A DNA stretch of 64,000 nt from Janthinobacterium sp. LM6 (GTDB lineage: Bacteria; Pseudomonadota; Gammaproteobacteria; Burkholderiales; Burkholderiaceae_D): positions 4,402,001 through 4,466,000 of the forward strand of contig NZ_CP019510.1 of the NCBI RefSeq assembly GCF_002002885.1, given 5' to 3'. Below the pieces are notes generated by a model, which saw nothing but the letters and a program-made list of their open reading frames with translations, did no database searches and was not told the origin of the DNA. Below, piece after piece: positions 56,544 through 64,000 of this stretch. A program made the translations under genes and the position numbers. Position 1 is the first letter of the stretch. Each line of letters starts with the position of its first letter.

Positions 56544-58040
56544 TTAATAAACCCATACGACGTTCGCCAGCCAGCCCGTCCACGTTTTGGCCTGCCCGTT
56601 CACCAGCTGGTTCACGCCCGACTGCGCGAACGAGGCGCTGAAACCCAGGGTCAGGTAGGTATTCGGGTTCACCACGCGCACGTATTTGACGAAGACGTCG
56701 TTGGCCAGCATCGGGCGCAGCACGCCCGCGATCACCACGGGCGCGTCGCCCGGCACGTCGAGGCGCGTGGCCTGGCCGAACTGCAGCGGACTGCCCATCC
56801 GGTTGGCCCGCACCTGGGCCAGGTAGGCGGTCACGGTGTCCTTCGGCGTCGGGTGCAGCTCGATGGTGGCCTGCAGCGCATTCACGTTGGCATTGACGAA
56901 AACCCAGGTCGCCTTGCTGCCCGAAGCCCAGGCGCCCGGCGTGCCTTCGAAGAACAGCGGGTCGAAGCGCTCGTTGCGCGCCGTACGCGGATCGTCGCCG
57001 GAAAAACTCTGGTAGCCAAGCGTGAACTTCGGCGTCCACGCCACGTCGGGCAGCGAAAAGCCCCCTTCCGTGCGCCAGCCCCAGCCCCGCATCGGCTCGC
57101 GCGTATTCCATTCGCGCGCCGCATCGACGCCGAACCAGCCTTTCGACAGCATGGTGGGCAGCACGGGAACGCGCGCGTAGCCATACACGAACTGCAAGTC
57201 CTTGCGGCCATCGGGCACGGCCAGCGGCGCGCCGATGCCGCCTGGCGCCGCCTGCGGATACGCGGCATGCGAACGCGGTACCTTGCCATACGCGATGCCG
57301 GCCTTGCGGTCGTTCGCGGGCGCGTAGCTGACATCCACGCCGACGACGCGCGTGCCGCTATCGTTGTCGGGGTTTTCATTCGGGTCGAGGTAAAACGCCT
57401 GGGCGCTGAACGCGTCCTGGCTTATCTTGGCCACCACGGAATTCTGGAAGGCCTTGCGCGGCCCCAGTTTCAGCGCGCCGCGGTCAAAGCCGTTCGAGCC
57501 GCCATTGGCAATCAGCATGCCCGTGCCCAGCGTGAAATTCTGCGCGCCGGCCGACAGGTCAAGCATGGCGCGCGTGCCGCCGAGCGGCAGGCGGATGCCG
57601 GCGACGAATTCCTCGACCGAGATGCGGCCCGTATCGCCCGCGCCAAACGGATCGTGACGCAAGGTGCCCGAGCCGACGGCCGACGCGCGCGCATACAGCT
57701 GCTTGCCGTCGCCCAGGTTGCGCTTGAAACCGAGCGCCGGCTTGACATAGAACTCGTACCAGTAGGGATTGAAATCGAAGCCGGGATTGCGCGCCGGCGT
57801 ATTCGACAGCTTCCAGAACAGATTGCTCTCGCCGGCCACCTGCACGCCCGCTTCCACGGAACGCATCACCTGCCAGTCGGCGCCGATGGCCGGCTCGACG
57901 GCGGCGCGCCGGGCCACTTCCTTTTCCATGCTGCTCAGCCCCTCGGGATCGAGCTGGCCGGCGGCGCAGCAGGCGGCGCTCCAGCCCAGCAGGGCCAGGA
58001 CGAGTGAGCGGCGCACCGGGAACATCGCTTGCGTTGCCAT
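56544..58040 (-). CDS. Outer-membrane beta-barrel, alginate-export-type porin
   Basis: This 498-residue protein has a signal peptide (cleavage near CCAAGQ, residue 27). Repeated alternating beta strands and Gly/Asn-rich loops follow, ending in a hydrophobic strand WLANVVWVY with C-terminal aromatic Tyr, the outer-membrane assembly mark. Barrel strands such as FYVKPALGFKRNLG and LYARASAVGSG suggest the alginate-export/substrate porin family. It would let a hydrophobic or sugar-like substrate in. ATG 58040 follows AAGGGATACC. It diverges from the AcoR-like regulator gene. Confidence 0.78.
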   Translation of the reverse strand: MATQAMFPVRRSLVLALLGWSAACCAAGQLDPEGLSSMEKEVARRAAVEPAIGADWQVMRSVEAGVQVAGESNLFWKLSNTPARNPGFDFNPYWYEFYVKPALGFKRNLGDGKQLYARASAVGSGTLRHDPFGAGDTGRISVEEFVAGIRLPLGGTRAMLDLSAGAQNFTLGTGMLIANGGSNGFDRGALKLGPRKAFQNSVVAKISQDAFSAQAFYLDPNENPDNDSGTRVVGVDVSYAPANDRKAGIAYGKVPRSHAAYPQAAPGGIGAPLAVPDGRKDLQFVYGYARVPVLPTMLSKGWFGVDAAREWNTREPMRGWGWRTEGGFSLPDVAWTPKFTLGYQSFSGDDPRTARNERFDPLFFEGTPGAWASGSKATWVFVNANVNALQATIELHPTPKDTVTAYLAQVRANRMGSPLQFGQATRLDVPGDAPVVIAGVLRPMLANDVFVKYVRVVNPNTYLTLGFSASFAQSGVNQLVNGQAKTWTGWLANVVWVY

Positions 58041-58139
58041 AGGTATCCCTTGCGATAGCTGACTTTAGATTTGAACGAATGTTATCAGAGATGCTCTTTT
58101 TTATTGTTGTAAAGCATCCTACTGTGCGGCGCCAGGCGC

Positions 58140-58155
58140 TGAGACGAACGTCTCA
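58140..58155. promoter_or_regulatory. Operator-like palindrome upstream of the AcoR-like regulator
   Basis: TGAGACG-AA-CGTCTCA is a perfect 16-base palindrome between the barrel gene and the regulator gene. A 16-base relative, TGAGA-N6-TCTCA, occurs at 59401-59416 before the monooxygenase gene. Both likely bind the regulator. Confidence 0.6.
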
Positions 58156-58249
58156 CGTGCGCGCCATGCTGCAGCGCAGAATGCGTCCCCCCGGCCTTCA
58201 TGCTACAAACGGGCATACCATCAAAAATACCGAGACACCGGAGAGCGCC

Positions 58250-59386
58250 ATGCCCTACGTCCGCCAGACCAGCCATATCGACCGCGTACGCGACCTGATC
58301 GCGGGCCGTGTCGTCCATCCTGGCGCCGATACGGCCAGGCTGGCGTCATCGTACCGGCGCTCGCTGGACGACTACCGGCTCGACCCCGCCTCCACCACGG
58401 GGCCGCGCATCCTGACGGGCGCCGAACTGCGCGCCATCCAGCAATCCGAGGAGAATTTTCTGCGCTCCACGGGCCAGTGCCTGCCTCGCCTGCACGCCAT
58501 GGTGCGCGAAGCGGGCTACTGCGTCATCCTGGCCAATGCGCGCGGCGTGACCATCGATTACGTGGTCGACACGGACCAGCGCAAGGATTTCAAGAAGGCG
58601 GGCCTGTACCCGGGCTCGTGCTGGTCGGAAGAGGAGGAAGGCACGTGCGGCATCGCCTCCGTGCTGCTCGACCAGGAAGCCATCACCGTGCACAAGACCG
58701 ACCATTTCCGCGCCGCCTTCACGGGCCTCACGTGCAGCGCCGCACCGATCTTTTCGCCGCACGGCGACTTGATCGGCGTGCTCGATGCCTCGGCGCTGAC
58801 TTCCCCCGATGCGCGCGACAGCCAGCGCCTGGTCAAGCAGCTGGTGCGGCAAGGCGCGACCCTGATCGAGGACGGCTTTTTCCTGAAGTCCTATGGCCAT
58901 TGCTGCATCCTGCTGGCGCACCGCAACCGCCACTTCGTGGAAGTGCAGCCGGAAATGCTGCTCGCCATCGACGAGCATGGCGACATCGTCGCCGCCAACC
59001 GCTGCGCGCGCGACGTCATCGGGGGGCTGGACACCCTGCCGCGTCCCGTCGCCGACGTGCTGGAAGTGCGCGCCGAGCGGCTGTTCGATGCGCGCGCGGG
59101 ACACAATCTGCTGTCCTTGCGCCTGGCCGGCGGCAGCACCTGGCTGCACGCCCGCGTGCGCGCACCGCTGCGCCAGGCCAGCGTGCGCGCCACGCGCAAT
59201 GCGCCCGTCGCGGACGGCGTGCTGGAATACACGCCGCCGGAGCTGGCCGAGCGCACGCGCATCGTCAACGCCATGAGCGCCGCCAAATGGCGCCCGCTGC
59301 AGGCGGCCGCCATGCTGGGCGTCTCGCGCGCCACCCTGTACCGGCGCCTCAAGCAGCTGCACATCGTGCCGCCGCACCGCCAGTAA
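58250..59386 (+). CDS. AcoR-like regulator lacking the AAA+ domain
   Basis: This 378-residue regulator has a GAF-like sensor (about 65-205, with TIDYVVDTDQRKDFKKAG and SEEEEGTCGIASVL). A PAS-like segment (about 230-320) follows, then a Fis-type HTH at the end (RPLQAAAMLGVSRATLYRRLKQL, about 350-372). The central sigma-54 ATPase module expected in AcoR-type activators is absent; there is no Walker A and no GAFTGA loop. It must act without it, perhaps as a sigma-70 regulator or repressor. ATG 58250 follows GGAGAGC. Its neighbours suggest it controls the flavin monooxygenase and the barrel-hydrolase pair. Confidence 0.8.
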   Translation: MPYVRQTSHIDRVRDLIAGRVVHPGADTARLASSYRRSLDDYRLDPASTTGPRILTGAELRAIQQSEENFLRSTGQCLPRLHAMVREAGYCVILANARGVTIDYVVDTDQRKDFKKAGLYPGSCWSEEEEGTCGIASVLLDQEAITVHKTDHFRAAFTGLTCSAAPIFSPHGDLIGVLDASALTSPDARDSQRLVKQLVRQGATLIEDGFFLKSYGHCCILLAHRNRHFVEVQPEMLLAIDEHGDIVAANRCARDVIGGLDTLPRPVADVLEVRAERLFDARAGHNLLSLRLAGGSTWLHARVRAPLRQASVRATRNAPVADGVLEYTPPELAERTRIVNAMSAAKWRPLQAAAMLGVSRATLYRRLKQLHIVPPHRQ

Positions 59387-59400
59387 GGCATCCGGCAAGC

Positions 59401-59416
59401 TGAGATTTCCGTCTCA
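59401..59416. promoter_or_regulatory. Second operator-like palindrome, before the monooxygenase gene
   Basis: TGAGATTTCCGTCTCA matches the half-sites of the palindrome at 58140-58155 (TGAGA and TCTCA with 6 bases between) except for one C-to-T change. It lies 113 bases before the monooxygenase start. Confidence 0.55.
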
Positions 59417-59529
59417 CATTCCGCCATGCTGCGCTGCGGGATGCGGGGCCGGAACGCCGGTGTTACAACATCGTCAGCGGCAACACAGCCGCATCCCATC
59501 ATAAAGTCAGCAGACTTGGAGGAGACACG

Positions 59530-61338
59530 ATGCAAACCGATATCAACCCACACGATCTGGCCGTGGCCGGCATCCTGGAGCAGCTCGAAGGCTGTCTTCG
59601 CGCCAGCGACGGCACGGGCGCCGCGCAATTGTTCGAACAGGACGGCTACTGGCGCGACCTGGTGCTGTTTACCTGGAATTTGAAAACGCTGGAAGGCCGC
59701 GGGCAGATCGCCGCCATGCTGGCCGCGCAACTGGGCGCCGTGCAGCCCGTGACCGTCCGCATCGCCGACGGCGAGCATGCCGTGGAAGCGGGCGGCGTGC
59801 TGCAAAGCTGGATCACGGTGGAAACGAACGTGGCGCGCGGCGTGGGCTTCATCCGCATCCGCGACGGCAAGATCTGGACCCTGCTCACCACCATGAGCGA
59901 ATTGAAGGGTTTTGAGGAAGCCAAGGGCGGGCGGCGGCCCATGGGCGCGGAACACGGCGCGCGCACGGACCGCCGCAGCTGGCTGGAGCACCGCGAACAG
60001 GAAGCGGCCAAACTGGGCTACGCGCGCCAGCCCTATTGCGTCATCATCGGCGGCGGCCAGGGCGGCATCGCGCTGGGCGCGCGGCTGCGCCAGCTGAACG
60101 TGCCGACCATCATCATCGAGAAAAACGCGCGCCCGGGCGACAGCTGGCGCAAGCGCTATAAATCGCTGTGCCTGCACGACCCCGTCTGGTACGACCACAT
60201 GCCGTACATCCCGTTCCCCGACAACTGGCCCGTCTTCACACCCAAGGACAAGGTGGGCGACTGGCTGGAAATGTACACCAAGGTGATGGAACTGAACTAC
60301 TGGGGCTCGACTTCCTGCGAATCGGCCAGCTTCGACGAAGCCACGGGCGAGTGGACGGTGCAAGTGCTGCGCGACGGCCAGCCCGTCACCCTGAAGCCGC
60401 AGCAGCTGGTGCTGGCCACGGGCATGTCGGGCAAGGCGAACATGCCGAAGTTCAAGGGCATGGACGTGTTCCAGGGCGAGCAGCAGCACTCGTCGCAGCA
60501 TCCGGGGCCGGACGCGTATGCCGGCAAGAAGGTGGTGGTCATCGGCGCGAACAATTCCGCGCACGATATCTGCGCCGCCCTGTGGGAAGCGGGCGTGGAC
60601 GTGACCATGGTGCAGCGCTCGTCGACGCACATCGTCAAGTCCGATTCCTTGATGGACCTGGCCTTGGGCGACCTGTATTCGGAACGGGCGCTGGCGTCCG
60701 GCATGACGACGGCCAAGGCGGACCTGACGTTCGCCTCGATCCCATACAAGATTTTGGCCGACTTCCAGAAGCCCGTCTTCCAGGCCATCCGCGAGCGCGA
60801 TGCGGATTTTTATGCGCGGCTGGAAGAACGGGGCTTCATGCTCGATTTCGGCGACGACGATTCGGGCCTGTTCATGAAATACCTGCGCCGCGGCTCCGGC
60901 TACTACATCGACGTGGGTGCCTCCGAGCTGGTCGCCGACGGCAAGATCAAGCTGAAAAGCGGCGTCGGCGTGCAGGAGCTGAAAAGCCATTCCATCGTGC
61001 TGTCCGACGGCACGGAACTGCCGGCCGACCTGCTGGTGTACGCTACCGGCTACGGTTCCATGAATGGCTGGGCGGCCGACCTGATCTCGCCCGAGGTGGC
61101 GAATAAAGTGGGCAAGGTGTGGGGACTCGGCTCCGCCACGACGAAGGACCCGGGCCCGTGGGAGGGCGAGCAGCGCAATATGTGGAAACCCACGCAGCAG
61201 CAAGCGCTGTGGTTCCACGGCGGTAACCTGCACCAGTCGCGCCACTATTCGCAATACCTGTCGCTGCAGCTGAAGGCGCGCATGGAAGGGTTGAACACGC
61301 CCGTGTATGGGCAGCAGGAGGTGTATCACCTGGCATAA
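59530..61338 (+). CDS. Flavin-containing monooxygenase-like enzyme with NTF2-like N-terminal domain
   Basis: This 602-residue flavoprotein has an NTF2-like region (1-140), then FAD motif GGGQGG (174-179) and NADPH motif VVVIGANNSAHD near 336-347. The class B monooxygenase fingerprint reads FxGxxxHxxxH (314-324), with a final His in place of the Trp/Tyr found in Baeyer-Villiger or FMO enzymes. It would insert oxygen into a hydrophobic ketone, amine or similar substrate using NADPH and O2. ATG 59530 follows GGAGGAG. With the downstream-type esterase and the outer-membrane porin in the cluster, ketone or ester breakdown is plausible but unproven. Confidence 0.82.
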   Translation: MQTDINPHDLAVAGILEQLEGCLRASDGTGAAQLFEQDGYWRDLVLFTWNLKTLEGRGQIAAMLAAQLGAVQPVTVRIADGEHAVEAGGVLQSWITVETNVARGVGFIRIRDGKIWTLLTTMSELKGFEEAKGGRRPMGAEHGARTDRRSWLEHREQEAAKLGYARQPYCVIIGGGQGGIALGARLRQLNVPTIIIEKNARPGDSWRKRYKSLCLHDPVWYDHMPYIPFPDNWPVFTPKDKVGDWLEMYTKVMELNYWGSTSCESASFDEATGEWTVQVLRDGQPVTLKPQQLVLATGMSGKANMPKFKGMDVFQGEQQHSSQHPGPDAYAGKKVVVIGANNSAHDICAALWEAGVDVTMVQRSSTHIVKSDSLMDLALGDLYSERALASGMTTAKADLTFASIPYKILADFQKPVFQAIRERDADFYARLEERGFMLDFGDDDSGLFMKYLRRGSGYYIDVGASELVADGKIKLKSGVGVQELKSHSIVLSDGTELPADLLVYATGYGSMNGWAADLISPEVANKVGKVWGLGSATTKDPGPWEGEQRNMWKPTQQQALWFHGGNLHQSRHYSQYLSLQLKARMEGLNTPVYGQQEVYHLA

Positions 61339-61355
61339 AAGCCGGGGGTGGGTAT

Positions 61356-61394
61356 AAAAAATGGTGGCGAACCGAAGTCCGCCGCCATTTTTTT
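61356..61394. terminator. Bidirectional intrinsic terminator
   Basis: ATGGTGGCG (61361-61369) pairs with CGCCGCCAT (61380-61388, one G-U). A run of A lies before and a run of T after. It can end both the monooxygenase transcript (rightward) and the YceI transcript (leftward). Confidence 0.8.
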
Positions 61395-61479
61395 GGTTTG
61401 CAGTGATACTTCTTCAGCACCACACAAACGTCTGACACAAATCGTAGCGAGCGGCGATGATTTGCGACTAAGAAGCGCA

Positions 61480-61497
61480 ACCGTGCTTGAGCACGGT
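61480..61497. repeat. Small perfect hairpin downstream of the YceI gene
   Basis: ACCGTGCT (61480-61487) and AGCACGGT (61490-61497) form an 8-bp stem with a 2-base loop, between the bidirectional terminator and the YceI stop. No T run follows on the leftward transcript, so it is probably not a terminator. Confidence 0.5.
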
Positions 61498-61548
61498 GAG
61501 CATCGCAGGCCGCAAAGCGCGACGCGCAGTAGATTTTGTCACACGTTT

Positions 61549-62115
61549 TTACTGTTTGATCGCTTCGATGGCGAACGTCAAAGTGACATCATCGCTGACG
61601 GCCGGCGCATATTTGCCGGCGTTGAATTCCGAGCGCTTGATCTTGGCCGTGGCGTTGGCGCCGCAGGCGTCTTTTTTCAGCATCGGGTGCGGTGCGCAGG
61701 TAAACGAGGTGACGGTCAGGGTGACTGGCTTGGTCACGCCTTTCAGGGTCAGGTTGCCGTCGACGGAGGCCAGCTTGTCGCCGTCGAAATTGAACTTGGT
61801 CGACTTGTAGGTGGCGACCGGGTACTTGGCCGTGTCGAGGAAGTCTTCGCCCTGGATGTGCGAGTTGAACAGGGTCGAACCCGTGTCGACAGATTTGGTG
61901 TCGATCAGCACTTCGACGGCGCCCGTCCTGGCGGCGCGGTCCAGGGTGACCTTGCCGGTGGTGTTATTGAAACGGCTTTGCTGCGTCGAGAAGCCCATGT
62001 GGGTGTACTCGAAACGGGGGAAAGTGTGGCTGCCATCGATGACATAGACTTCAGGAGCGGCAACGGCGGACAGCGAGAAGCCGGCGGCGGCGATAAAAGC
62101 GAGCAGTTTTTTCAT
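61549..62115 (-). CDS. Periplasmic YceI-family protein
   Basis: This 188-residue YceI-fold protein has a signal peptide (1-20, cleavage AVAAPE). The lipid-binding barrel blocks are IDGSHTFPRFEYTHMGFS near 26-43, HIQGEDFLDTAKYPVATYKS near 86-105, and GNLTLKGVTKPVTLTV near 119-134. Two Cys are present in FTCAPHPMLKKDACGA, likely a disulfide. It binds isoprenoid or fatty chains in the periplasm. The ATG at 62115 has TAGGTTCC upstream. It is the second YceI protein in the window and is unlike the lipoprotein version at 27851. Confidence 0.9.
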   Translation of the reverse strand: MKKLLAFIAAAGFSLSAVAAPEVYVIDGSHTFPRFEYTHMGFSTQQSRFNNTTGKVTLDRAARTGAVEVLIDTKSVDTGSTLFNSHIQGEDFLDTAKYPVATYKSTKFNFDGDKLASVDGNLTLKGVTKPVTLTVTSFTCAPHPMLKKDACGANATAKIKRSEFNAGKYAPAVSDDVTLTFAIEAIKQ

Positions 62116-62449
62116 TGTAGGTTCCTAACAGAAAGTGGAGGATGTCAAAACCGCAACCGGCTGCAGGCGAATGACGGCTGCGGCTGATTGTCTGGCTTCA
62201 GTTGCAACAGATTATGCATGGCATGAAGATCGATGTAAAACGGAAAATATACCTAGTTAGTATCGATAAAATCGATAATACATGGCGATATTCTCTGCGA
62301 CAGCGCCTTCTGCTGCCGATTATTGTCTGCATTGCCAAAAATATCCAGCGTTATCCGGCGCCTCAGATTGCACCATAGATGAGAATGATTCTTGTTATTA
62401 TTTGATGGGCTTGCTATCATGGCTCGTTTTGATCACGGGGACATGCGCG
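62116..62449. other. Divergent spacer between yceI and fecI
   Basis: This 334-base region holds a 7-bp inverted repeat, TATCGAT-AAA-ATCGATA (62261-62277), which looks like an operator in the AT-rich half, and a Fur-box-like sequence at 62380-62394. No other gene is seen. Promoters for both genes should lie here. Confidence 0.5.
62380..62394. promoter_or_regulatory. Fur-box-like operator before fecI
   Basis: TGAGAAT-G-ATTCTTG is a 7-1-7 interrupted palindrome close to the Fur consensus TGATAAT-N-ATTATCA. It lies 55 bases before the favoured fecI start. Iron-repressed expression is the expected outcome and fits the FecI/FecR pair. Confidence 0.6.
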
Positions 62450-62986
62450 GTGCTTGAACGCTATTACCAGGAATTGCTGCGCCTGATTTCGCGCTCCACG
62501 GGATGCCGCGACAAGGCACAGGACGTGGTGCAGGAAGCCTACGCCCGCATCCTGGCGCGCGAGCCGCTCGGCGGCGCACCTCCCCTGCAAGGCGGTGCTC
62601 CCTCCCTGCACAGCGGCGCGGCGCCCGACAGCGGCCAGCGCGCCCTGCTGTACGTCACGGCGAAAAACATCGCCATCGACGAACAGCGCTTGCGCCAGAG
62701 GCGGCCCCATGACGCGCTCGACGAGCCGCACCTGCAGCTGCGCGCGCCGCGTGCCGATGAACCCGAGCAACGGCTGCACGACCGGCAAACCATGGAACGC
62801 CTGCTGGCCATCATCGAGGCCCTGCCGCCGCGCTGCCGCCAGGCTTTCGCGCTGTACAAGTTCGATGGCCTGAGCCAGATCGAGATCGCCGCGCAGATGG
62901 GTATCTCCGTCAACATGGTGGAAAAACACATCATCAACGGCATGCTCGCCTGTAAAAAAGGCTTGCCCGAGCGGGATACGCTATGA
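62450..62986 (+). CDS. ECF sigma factor, FecI type
   Basis: This 178-residue extracytoplasmic-function sigma factor has region 2 in VLERYYQELLRLISRSTG, then AQDVVQEAYARIL near 22-34, and region 4 in RCRQAFALYKFDGLSQIEIAAQMGIS near 128-153. A linker of about 90 residues is rich in Gly, Ala and Arg. The start is uncertain. GTG 62450 with GGGGACAT upstream gives the usual FecI N-terminus; ATG 62405 adds 15 residues. A Fur-box-like palindrome precedes the gene. It is coupled to fecR (ATGA). Together they should switch on an iron-siderophore receptor gene, which is likely next, past the window edge. Confidence 0.85.
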   Translation: MLERYYQELLRLISRSTGCRDKAQDVVQEAYARILAREPLGGAPPLQGGAPSLHSGAAPDSGQRALLYVTAKNIAIDEQRLRQRRPHDALDEPHLQLRAPRADEPEQRLHDRQTMERLLAIIEALPPRCRQAFALYKFDGLSQIEIAAQMGISVNMVEKHIINGMLACKKGLPERDTL

Positions 62987-63990
62987 AACAGCACATGACA
63001 TCACAAGACACGACGGCCGACGACATCGACTTCCTGGCGGCGCAATGGCTGCTGCGCCGCGACGCGGGCCTGGCCGCGCACGAACTGGCGGCATGGCGGC
63101 AATGGCTGGAAGCGGACCCTCGCCACCAGCAGGCCTGGCAGGCGCTGGCCCGCACCGATGCGCTGCTGGCCAGCCTGCCGGCGCAGCGCGTGGCGGCCTT
63201 CAGCCAGCCCGCCCCGGCGGCGGGCACGCCGTCATCGCTGTTGCAGCGGCTGCGCCAGGCGGCCTCCTTCCCGCCGCGCGGCGCGCTGGCCGGCGGCTGC
63301 CTGCTGCTGTGCGGCCTGCTGGTCTGGCCGCTGGCCGGCCATCTGCAGCGCCCCGGCTTCCAGCACGACTACAGCACGGCGCGCGGCCAGTTCGCCACGC
63401 AAGTCCTGCCCGACGGCAGCCGCATCGAACTCGATAGCGGCAGCGCCGTCGACGTGGCCCTGTACCGCGACCGGCGCAGCGTGCGCCTGCTGCGCGGCCA
63501 GGCCATGTTCCATGTCCACGCCGACCCGGCGCGTCCGTTCCAGGTCATCGCGGGAGCGGCCACGGCGACGGTACTGGGCACGCATTTTTCAGTGCGCCAC
63601 GTGGGCGCCACGACACAGGTGAGCGTGGCGCAAGGCACGGTGCGCGTGGAAAGCGAAGCCGGCGCGCATGCCGCAGTGCTGCGGGCGGGCGACACGGTCA
63701 CCGTCACGCCGCACGGCGTGCAAGCGCTGGCCAGGGTCAGCGCGCAAGCGGTGGGCAACTGGCGTGCCGGGCGCCTCGATTTCGAGGACGCCACCCTGGC
63801 CGAAGCGCTGGCCGAATTCGAGCGCTATGGCGATTCGGGCCTCGTGCTAGACGACCCGGCCCTGGCCGGCCTGCGCCTGAACGGCAGCTTCGACGCCAAG
63901 CTGCCGGCGCAATTTGCCGCCGCCCTGCCCCTGGCCTTGCCCGTGCGCCTGTTGCGCCAGGACGGCAAGCTGCACATTCTCGCCCGCTGA
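62983..63990 (+). CDS. FecR-family anti-sigma factor/signal transducer
   Basis: This 335-residue membrane protein has a cytoplasmic N-terminal anti-sigma domain (about 14-60, with AAQWLLRRDAGLAAHE and WRQWLEADPRHQQAW). One membrane helix lies near 101-121. The periplasmic FecR domain follows (about 135-235, with GQFATQVLPDGSRIELDSGSAVDV by position), and then a C-terminal STN-like region that meets the TonB receptor plug. ATG 62983 overlaps fecI. Its stop TGA (63988-63990) overlaps an ATG at 63990, which could start the next gene but runs off the window. Confidence 0.9.
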   Translation: MKQHMTSQDTTADDIDFLAAQWLLRRDAGLAAHELAAWRQWLEADPRHQQAWQALARTDALLASLPAQRVAAFSQPAPAAGTPSSLLQRLRQAASFPPRGALAGGCLLLCGLLVWPLAGHLQRPGFQHDYSTARGQFATQVLPDGSRIELDSGSAVDVALYRDRRSVRLLRGQAMFHVHADPARPFQVIAGAATATVLGTHFSVRHVGATTQVSVAQGTVRVESEAGAHAAVLRAGDTVTVTPHGVQALARVSAQAVGNWRAGRLDFEDATLAEALAEFERYGDSGLVLDDPALAGLRLNGSFDAKLPAQFAAALPLALPVRLLRQDGKLHILAR

Positions 63991-64000
63991 TGTATTCCAC

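Overview
The window is about 64 kb of GC-rich, gene-dense bacterial chromosome. Gene content and style (glycerol ABC importer, nirBD/nas operon, urtABCDE, 7TMR-DISM hybrid kinase, FecIR, paired short ChrA genes) suggest a betaproteobacterium of the Oxalobacteraceae, most like Janthinobacterium, Duganella or Massilia. That placement is inferred from style and was not tested by a search. There are no rRNA or tRNA genes, CRISPR arrays, insertion sequences or prophage genes. The only transfer-prone elements I see are a MazEF pair and a REP-like hairpin.

Layout. 1-5.2 kb: a leftward glycerol operon (glpD, two ABC ATPases, first permease cut by the edge) with a divergent DeoR-family glpR. 5.5-7.1 kb: a MarR regulator and a serine/threonine dehydratase-like enzyme. 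7.1-17.8 kb: a leftward nitrate assimilation operon (transporter, nirB, nirD, FAD reductase, nitrate reductase), followed by cysC and a diguanylate cyclase. Its 5' leader carries a sigma-54 promoter, three hexaloop hairpins of the ANTAR/NasT type and an intrinsic terminator. 18.1-24.4 kb: a secreted PHP-type phosphoesterase, LysR/RidA, prolyl oligopeptidase and a GST. 24.6-36.5 kb: an M1 aminopeptidase, a probable small RNA, a YceI lipoprotein, a LysE exporter, a large hybrid kinase, an esterase, and an unusual acetoacetate-decarboxylase/FAD-oxidoreductase fusion. 36.5-40 kb: an HD protein, a stand-alone receiver protein flanked by two diverged 134-bp repeats with DnaA-box-like sites, and two chromate transporter halves. 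40-45.8 kb: the urea importer urtABCDE with a candidate sigma-54 promoter. 45.9-53.4 kb: a DUF4349 lipoprotein, a transglutaminase, a compact DUF2760-Hsp70-Hsp70 operon and mazEF. 53.5-61.3 kb: a CHASE2 protein, then a likely catabolic cluster (serine hydrolase, outer-membrane barrel, AcoR-like regulator without an AAA+ domain, flavin monooxygenase) with matching palindromes before the regulator and the monooxygenase. 61.5-64 kb: a periplasmic YceI protein and an iron-type fecI-fecR pair.

Nitrogen is a recurring theme. The nitrate operon and the urea importer both show GG-N10-GC promoters, which would place them under sigma-54/NtrC. The nitrate operon adds an antitermination checkpoint in its leader. 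The glycerol importer is notable because its two ATPases have complementary degenerate motifs, which predicts one working and one dead ATP site.
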